A DNA stretch of 47,473 bases from Porphyromonas gulae DSM 15663 (GTDB lineage: Bacteria; Bacteroidota; Bacteroidia; Bacteroidales; Porphyromonadaceae). Shown in pieces: positions 42,756 to 47,473 of this stretch; the stretch's first letter is position 1; every line of letters starts with the position of its first letter. The notes under the pieces were generated by a model. It did not search any database, was not told the DNA's origin, and was given only the letters and a program-made list of their open reading frames with translations. The stretch lies in contig NZ_KB899166.1 in assembly GCF_000378065.1 (NCBI RefSeq), forward strand, positions 1 to 47,473, in the 5' to 3' direction. The position numbers and the translations under genes were made by a program.

Positions 42756-43076
42756 ATGGCAAAGAATACAATGGGGACTAAGTTGCCCCGAAAATTAGAG
42801 CAGAAGATGCAGATTGTAGGAGAGCAAATCAAGTTAGCCCGACTGCGTCGTAATCTTAGTGTGGCACAGATTGCTGAGCGTGCTACTTGTTCCCCTTTGA
42901 CCGTCTCTCGTGTGGAGAAAGGAGCTCCTACTGTGTCGATCGGGATTTACTTGCGAGTACTCTATGCCCTTCAACTTGAGGACGACATCCTCCATCTTGC
43001 TAAAGACGATGAACTGGGGCGACGTCTCCAAGACCTTTCTCTCATCAATCGCCGCCGTGCCTCCAAGAAAGAATAA
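42756..43076 (+). CDS. hipB: HipB-like antitoxin, XRE-family HTH
   Basis: A 106-residue DNA-binding protein: EQIKLARLRRNLSVAQIAER and ATCSPLTVSRVEKGAPTVSI form a Cro/C1-type helix-turn-helix at residues 25-65, followed by LRVLYALQLEDDILHLAKDD, the usual dimerising tail. The hipA gene starts 3 bp after its stop, so it is the antitoxin and operon repressor of a HipBA pair. The N-terminal ~20 residues (MAKNTMGTKLPRKLEQKMQI) are an extension also seen in other hipB proteins. The start is supported by the promoter immediately upstream. Confidence 0.9.
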   Translation: MAKNTMGTKLPRKLEQKMQIVGEQIKLARLRRNLSVAQIAERATCSPLTVSRVEKGAPTVSIGIYLRVLYALQLEDDILHLAKDDELGRRLQDLSLINRRRASKKE

Positions 43077-43079
43077 ACT

Positions 43080-44339
43080 ATGCAGAAACTACTTATATAT
43101 GCTGATTTTGATTGGCTGAAAGAACCGACACTTGTTGGGGAATTGAGCTATGAGTCTCTGCGGGGGACAGACAGCTATGGCTTCTGCTTCAATGAAGAAT
43201 GGCTACGAACACAGGGAGGATTATTCCTAAGCGCAGATCTTAACAATTACTCGGGTGTACAGTATACAACAGGAGGTGGTGATATTTTCGGATGCTTTTC
43301 GGATGCATTGCCCGATAGATGGGGGCGGACACTACTTAATCGCAAAGAGCAGATTTTAGCACAAGAGGAGAAACGTCCTCTTCGCCGTCTTACCTCCTTT
43401 GATTACCTCTTGGGGATTGATGATTATTCACGAATGGGAGGTTTCCGTTTCAAAGAAAGTGCAGATGCTGACTTTATTAATAGCTCTCCGACCCTGAGGA
43501 TTCCACCCTTGACCGATATTCGCGCATTGGAAGCTGCAAGCAAGGAAATAGAACAAAGTGAAGAGCGGAACGAACTCCCTGATAAAAGATGGATCGTACA
43601 GCTGATTCAGCCTGGCACTTCTCTTGGTGGAGCGCGTCCCAAAGCCAGTGTGCTGGATACCGATGGCTCTTTATGTATTGCAAAGTTTCCCTCTCGTAAG
43701 GATGATTATGATGCCGAATTGTGGGAGCACCTCTGTCATTTGCTTGCAAAAAGGGCTGGGATCACTGTGGCAGACACAAGGGTATTACAAACCTCAGAGA
43801 CCTATCACTCCCTAATCTCCAAGCGTTTTGATAGAACAGAGCAAGGGAAACGTATCCACTTTGCCTCGGCTATGACGCTTCTTGGATTGCATGATGGAGA
43901 TAATGCCATGAATGGTTACGGTTACTTAGATATTGTGGATTTTATCATTCGCCACTGTACAGATGTCGAGAGTAACCTAAGAGAACTATATCGTCGTGTT
44001 GTTTTCAATATCTGCATTGGCAATAGTGATGACCACTTCCGAAATCATGGGTTCTTGCTCACCCAAAAAGGTTGGACACTTTCTCCTGCTTACGATATAA
44101 ACCCGACATTAAGTAAACATCAGAGTTTACTGGTTACTTCTACGTCTAACGAGGCAGACCTCTTGCTTCTTAGAGATGCTTCAGAGGAATATATGCTGAG
44201 TCGAGAAGTTGCTAACAATATCATCTCGGAGGTGTGCAATGCCCTAAAAGATTGGCAATTTTTGGCTACTCAACTGGGAGTATCCAAAAGAGAAATAGTC
44301 CTCTTCGCTGATCGCTGGGAACTTTCGGCAAAGCATTAG
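43080..44339 (+). CDS. hipA: HipA-like serine/threonine kinase toxin
   Basis: A 419-residue kinase that in the E. coli prototype phosphorylates glutamyl-tRNA synthetase and causes growth arrest; the target here is unknown. HipA_N occupies about residues 1-110 (LLIYADFDWLKEPTLVGELS, FGCFSDALPDRWGRTLLNRK). The kinase part holds the P-loop-like PGTSLGGARPKASVLD, the nucleotide lysine in LCIAKFPSR, ISKRFDR, the catalytic IGNSDDHFRNHGFLL (Asp317-Asp318-His319) and the metal-binding Asp in SPAYDINP. All catalytic elements are present, so it should be active. N- and C-terminal regions are fused in one chain, as in classical HipA. Confidence 0.92.
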   Translation: MQKLLIYADFDWLKEPTLVGELSYESLRGTDSYGFCFNEEWLRTQGGLFLSADLNNYSGVQYTTGGGDIFGCFSDALPDRWGRTLLNRKEQILAQEEKRPLRRLTSFDYLLGIDDYSRMGGFRFKESADADFINSSPTLRIPPLTDIRALEAASKEIEQSEERNELPDKRWIVQLIQPGTSLGGARPKASVLDTDGSLCIAKFPSRKDDYDAELWEHLCHLLAKRAGITVADTRVLQTSETYHSLISKRFDRTEQGKRIHFASAMTLLGLHDGDNAMNGYGYLDIVDFIIRHCTDVESNLRELYRRVVFNICIGNSDDHFRNHGFLLTQKGWTLSPAYDINPTLSKHQSLLVTSTSNEADLLLLRDASEEYMLSREVANNIISEVCNALKDWQFLATQLGVSKREIVLFADRWELSAKH

Positions 44340-44353
44340 AATAAAATAAATAA

Positions 44354-44415
44354 CCCTGAAAGGGGATATAATGGTTTTCTTTTCATTGTATTTGCCATTG
44401 ATAGGGTATAAAATG
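44354..44415 (+). promoter_or_regulatory. Promoter/operator-like repeat, copy A
   Basis: GAAAGGGGATATAATG, then TGTATTTGCCA (one mismatch to TAnnTTTG), then GATAGGGTATAAAATG: two related words flank a -7-like box. The whole ~60-bp block recurs at 46479-46539. After it GTATAAAATGTTTTATATAC (44406-44425) is a near-perfect palindrome. It ends 76 bp before the HEPN-motif gene. Confidence 0.6.
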
Positions 44416-44491
44416 TTTTATATACTAACGAAGATAATTATAGCACAGTAAATAAAGGAGATCTACCTATTATAATTTCATAGATATAAAT

Positions 44492-46456
44492 ATGGAAAGA
44501 TATAGAGTACAATACTATTCCCAACATGATTTGAGCATAGGCTGGAGTTTACAGCAAATAGAGGACCTATTGATGAATTTTGATGCATCAAAATTCGTCA
44601 AAGATATCAATGATGTTCTGGAACTCTATCACATCAAAAAACATATAGATCGTGACAACCATCTATCAACTTGGAAAGAGGATTATATTGATGGTCTGAA
44701 ATCAATGGTCAAGAGTTTCTCAGGAATTATTGTGAGATATCTACGAGCTATACCCAAAGAAGCACTGTATGATTATTACAAGTCGATAGACTGGAGCTAT
44801 ACAAAATCATTCTGGGAGGTGGTCGCCAATTATAATCTTTTAGATTTGCTTGATGAGTCTTTTTTGGACAAAGTACTTACTGAAGATAGAAATTTGCGTC
44901 TGATTCTGCAACAGGAACGGATCGTAAATAAGTTCGCGAAATATCTCAAGAGCAAGATGATGAGTAATAGTCTATCTGCTCATATCCTCTTGGATCAATA
45001 TGCACGCAGTAGTTTAAATGATAATGGTGAGACGTACTTCTTCCCGTCATCATTGACATCTGCCGACAAGGAGCAGATTATTGTAGACTTCTTGAACCAG
45101 GGCGAGCCTAACCTCAACTACGTGAGGCTCGTGATGCAAGTAAAGGACAATGCTAATGAGATTGTCCTTACTCCAAAGACAAGACTTCTTGCACAAGATG
45201 TGGAAAAGCAATTGAATGAGAAGTTCTTTGACAAGGCAAATGCAATTCATTTCTCTTATGGTGTAGAGTATGATAGAAATGATAATATTCCACCAACCAG
45301 AATAGAGCAAAGAGAAAATGTATTTATGCAAGTTCATAGCTGGAAATATATTGAGGGTCTGAACGAAACGGAGAAGATTCTCGTTTTTGGAAATCTTTTC
45401 GGTCTGCTTGGAGAGGATTGTCTGATAAACCTTGTCAATAAAGATTCTGAAACTGGTGGTTTTGAATCGGTTCTTATGGATTGTGGCAAAGATGCTTATT
45501 TCATGAATCAAAGTTGTCAGATCAGCAATAACTTCGCACTAGCCAATACAAACCTCTATTCGCAAGTGCTTCCCGCAATAGGGCAAAGACTGGAATCCTT
45601 GGTAAAAAACTTCTATGAGAATCATTTTAAGAAAGACTATGGCTATCCAACTTTGCAATTAACATTGCCAGCAGAAGATGCCGATTGGGTGGCTAAATGT
45701 CGAACTATAATACCTGAGTTGGACTCGGTTTCAAAACAATACAATTTGTTTGTAGAAGAGGGAGATATAGACCCTAGACTATTTTCATATGGGAAACCAT
45801 TGCTGATAACAGATATTAAAAGTCTTTTCGACAATAAGTATTACGTGATCAAAGGGCATCCTTTGGAGATTTTAGAACCGATGATGCTTTTGTACCGAAC
45901 GGCAGAAGTCCTGCATGTTGTTGATGGATTTGATACTACAAGGATTCATAACTTCTATGATTTTATCACAAGTTGTGACGTCTCTTATTCAGTTTATAAG
46001 GAAGATTACCATAAGAATAAGATAAACAAATTAATTTCCAGAGGATATGTCAAGATTGATGAGCAAGGGGTACTAAGACCTAACAACAAATCTGCAATTG
46101 AAATACTAGCTTGCCTTTGGCGCAATCGTGTAGTATCGTATTGGCATCATAGTAAGCCTGTTCGTGAATTGCTAGACAAATGGAAAGAAGAAGATTTATT
46201 AGAAATTGACGACCACCTACTTTGCGAATCTGAGCGTAATCTGTTCTCTTACTATCTCAATAATAGCAAATACACTAATGGCCCCGCTATCCGTAACCAA
46301 TATGCTCATGGTGCAATACCTGTGGGTGACGATGTACAAGTCCATATCAAGAACTATTACATCCTTCTCATGCTACTGATTCTGCTTCTGCTGAAAATCG
46401 AAGATGAACTCAGAATTGGATTCAAAATTCTGGAGAATATGGAGGCTGAATTCTAA
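44492..46456 (+). CDS. Large protein with C-terminal HEPN-type RNxxxH motif
   Basis: A 654-residue soluble protein that I cannot assign to a named family. The first ~170 residues are helical and charged (KSMVKSFSGIIVRYLRAIPK). A middle region of about 170-440 mixes strands and helices, with no ATP-binding or protease motif visible. Near the C-terminus NGPAIRNQYAHGAIPVGDD contains RNQYAH (Arg601-His606), the RNxxxH catalytic motif of HEPN ribonucleases, followed by a hydrophobic helix YYILLMLLILLLLKIEDELR. This arrangement, a long variable body with a HEPN end, is common in defence and abortive-infection proteins. The gene is AT-rich, sits between hipBA and a second HTH gene, and is preceded by the promoter/operator repeat it shares with that HTH gene. 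Confidence 0.75.
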   Translation: MERYRVQYYSQHDLSIGWSLQQIEDLLMNFDASKFVKDINDVLELYHIKKHIDRDNHLSTWKEDYIDGLKSMVKSFSGIIVRYLRAIPKEALYDYYKSIDWSYTKSFWEVVANYNLLDLLDESFLDKVLTEDRNLRLILQQERIVNKFAKYLKSKMMSNSLSAHILLDQYARSSLNDNGETYFFPSSLTSADKEQIIVDFLNQGEPNLNYVRLVMQVKDNANEIVLTPKTRLLAQDVEKQLNEKFFDKANAIHFSYGVEYDRNDNIPPTRIEQRENVFMQVHSWKYIEGLNETEKILVFGNLFGLLGEDCLINLVNKDSETGGFESVLMDCGKDAYFMNQSCQISNNFALANTNLYSQVLPAIGQRLESLVKNFYENHFKKDYGYPTLQLTLPAEDADWVAKCRTIIPELDSVSKQYNLFVEEGDIDPRLFSYGKPLLITDIKSLFDNKYYVIKGHPLEILEPMMLLYRTAEVLHVVDGFDTTRIHNFYDFITSCDVSYSVYKEDYHKNKINKLISRGYVKIDEQGVLRPNNKSAIEILACLWRNRVVSYWHHSKPVRELLDKWKEEDLLEIDDHLLCESERNLFSYYLNNSKYTNGPAIRNQYAHGAIPVGDDVQVHIKNYYILLMLLILLLLKIEDELRIGFKILENMEAEF

Positions 46457-46478
46457 CTATTTCTCATAAGAATTGTAT

Positions 46479-46539
46479 CCCCGAAAAGGGGTATAATGAC
46501 TTTTATTCCCTATATTCGCCACTGATAAGGTATATAATG
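46479..46539 (+). promoter_or_regulatory. Promoter/operator-like repeat, copy B
   Basis: GAAAAGGGGTATAATG, CTATATTCGCCA (one mismatch to the -7 box) and GATAAGGTATATAATG follow the same order and spacing as copy A at 44354, with about three quarters of positions identical by eye. The first word lies in a palindrome-like CCCC-GAAAA-GGGG context. It ends about 100 bp before the HTH gene at 46641. Confidence 0.6.
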
Positions 46540-46576
46540 ACTTTGAAGAAGTATGCGGTGCACAGTGATAAGCCTT

Positions 46577-46614
46577 GAATATGTACCCATTTTACCTCTT
46601 TTGGGTACATATTC
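46577..46614 (+). promoter_or_regulatory. 13-bp inverted repeat before the HTH gene
   Basis: GAATATGTACCCA and TGGGTACATATTC (46577-46589, 46602-46614) are perfect complements separated by 12 nt. It ends 26 bp before the HTH gene start, so it may be an operator for the HTH protein or a leader hairpin. Confidence 0.55.
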
Positions 46615-46640
46615 AGATTGTGATACTTCAAGTAAATAAT

Positions 46641-46865
46641 ATGGTAGCAAAGACAATCATAGCGCAGTACGTGAAAGAGATGCGCAAGAAATATAAACTG
46701 ACACAAGTAGATCTCTCTGAGAAAGCAGGAGTAGGGTTACGCTTCGTGCGTGAGCTGGAACAGGGAAAGACCACGCTTCGCCTTGATAAAGTCAATAAAG
46801 TATTCGAATTATTTGGCTCAGAGTGTGGTCCTGTGCCGATGAAACGAGAAGGAGATGAAGTATGA
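46641..46865 (+). CDS. XRE-family HTH protein (Y4mF/HipB-like antitoxin)
   Basis: The ATG at 46641 gives 74 residues beginning MVAKTIIAQYVKEMRKKYKL; an in-frame ATG at 46575 would start within the inverted repeat's region. TQVDLSEKAGVGLRFVRELE and QGKTTLRLDKVNKVFELFG are the helix-turn-helix and dimer helices of Y4mF-type antitoxins, which normally precede a split hipA gene. The expected partner starts at the overlapping ATGA, but it is destroyed after seven codons (see next entry). The HTH protein may survive as an orphan regulator of the repeated operators at 44354 and 46479. Confidence 0.85.
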   Translation: MVAKTIIAQYVKEMRKKYKLTQVDLSEKAGVGLRFVRELEQGKTTLRLDKVNKVFELFGSECGPVPMKREGDEV

Positions 46866-46885
46866 AGCAGGCTACTGTTTATTGA
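46862..46885 (+). pseudogene. Start of a lost hipA N-terminal-domain gene
   Basis: The ATG overlapping the HTH stop codes for MKQATVY and then TGA. MKQAxVY is how small HipA_N (Y4mE/Y4mF-partner) proteins begin, and the 4-bp overlap is the expected coupling. Downstream sequence keeps no hipA similarity I can see, so the toxin gene has been deleted rather than merely mutated. Confidence 0.5.
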
Positions 46886-46947
46886 AAGAAACTTAAGACC
46901 AGATTTGTGAATTCTGTAACAGTCCTATTTAGACCTCTCGTTAGTAA

Positions 46948-47058
46948 GTACTAAAAGAACATTTTTGTAAAGAAATAGAAGAACTGAAGGAGGCAATAGA
47001 TAAACAACTGGAAGAACCTGAGAAATTAAAGGAAGCTTTGGCTAACTTTGGAGCGTAA
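46948..47058 (+). pseudogene. C-terminal coding scrap
   Basis: Directly after two stop codons the frame reads VLKEHFCKEIEELKEAIDKQ and LEEPEKLKEALANFGA, then stops: 36 codons with no start, strongly coiled-coil-like. It resembles the helical tail of some larger protein (a type I methyltransferase subunit tail is one possibility, unproved). Composition is coding-like. The stretch 47059-47307 has nothing recognisable apart from the flank of the following IS. Confidence 0.4.
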
Positions 47059-47307
47059 GGGGATCATTCCTTCAGCATTCTACTATAGTTTACAAAAGGG
47101 AATACAAGAAAGCATTTGTTCAACAGGATTTTACTAAATTATTGTATGCCAACGCCTTTTAAAAGTGAAAAGAACTATCTGAGACATCAGAAGAGTTGTG
47201 TTTTTATATCCAGACCCAATGTTGTCCTAAATAAATTATGAGTTAGGCGTAACCCGTTGAGTTATACAGCCCAACGAAAAAATAAGAATTTTAATCCCGC
47301 CTTTCCC

Positions 47308-47473
47308 CTAATTGTTGTCATCCGGAGGCGGTTTGAAGGGTTCGTTAAGCCACTTTTCAAGATCAATTTTGGTAAAAGTGTTCAGCCTTAACGACACGAC
47401 AAGGTTTGCCAGCCCCCATTTGTAACGAGCAGTATGCTTTAGCCAACAGAGTAGCAACATTGTTGTTAGGGCA
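47308..47473 (-). CDS. IS transposase, C-terminal part (cut by window edge)
   Basis: The reverse strand is open from the window edge to the stop at 47308. It reads ALTTMLLLCWLKHTARYKWG and LANLVVSLRLNTFTKIDLEK then WLNEPFKPPPDDNN, the tail of an IS5-like DDE transposase as far as I can judge. It differs from the ISAs1-type at the left end, so two IS families bound the window. GTTGGGCTGTATAACTCAAC around 47252-47275 (reverse strand) lies outside the gene and is probably near the IS terminal repeat. Confidence 0.6.
   Translation of the reverse strand, partial: ALTTMLLLCWLKHTARYKWGLANLVVSLRLNTFTKIDLEKWLNEPFKPPPDDNN

Overview
The window looks like Porphyromonas gingivalis chromosome (order Bacteroidales). 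Grounds: a 445-residue glutamate dehydrogenase, pyruvate phosphate dikinase and a CoA-transferase typical of an asaccharolytic amino-acid fermenter; promoters with the Bacteroidetes -7 box TAnnTTTG in front of many genes; and two copies of an intergenic element with 22-bp AT-rich bricks resembling the BrickBuilt MITE that I recall being described for this species. The species call is inference. Most housekeeping genes look near 50% GC, with several clearly AT-richer islands between them. The window begins and ends inside IS transposase genes.

Layout. 1-400: truncated ISAs1-type transposase plus a duplicated scrap of its 5' end. 568-2143: AT-rich type II restriction-modification pair. 2281-6084: YbjQ-like protein, glutamate dehydrogenase, rhomboid protease. 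6122-9740: a very AT-rich island with an exported non-specific nuclease and unrecognised exported proteins, one split at a run of eight T. 9938-13921: exported HEFGH metallopeptidase and a TPR lipoprotein with an OmpA-like segment, convergent. 14195-16123: IS scrap and a two-gene AAA ATPase + DUF4276 (TOPRIM-like) module. 16584-21967: pabB, a class IV aminotransferase, a broken TonB-receptor fragment, ppdK. 22333-24771: SIR2-TPR protein with a 105-bp tandem array. 24918-28501: MITE copy A, CoA-transferase, miaB. 28748-32636: two overlapping glycosyltransferases, queF, lipid kinase. 32777-36181: reverse-strand genes including pyrE, a nitrilase-family amidase and an acyltransferase. 36667-37003: MITE copy B. 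37216-42145: GNAT, GIY-YIG/DUF4357, PhoH, fhs. 42237-47058: accessory region with a coding scrap, hipBA, a HEPN-motif protein, a second HTH gene whose hipA-like partner has collapsed, and more scraps.

How the genes work together. The core genes serve amino-acid catabolism (gdh, CoA-transferase, ppdK), one-carbon/folate metabolism (fhs, pabB, pabC-like), tRNA modification (miaB, queF), pyrimidine synthesis (pyrE) and envelope synthesis (glycosyltransferases, acyltransferase, lipid kinase). Between them sit four likely defence or conflict units: the R-M pair, AAA+DUF4276, SIR2-TPR, and the hipBA/HEPN/HTH cluster. The most unusual signal is a ~60-bp promoter/operator-like sequence present once in front of the HEPN gene and again in front of the downstream HTH gene, which suggests both answer to one regulator. 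No rRNA, tRNA or CRISPR array was found.
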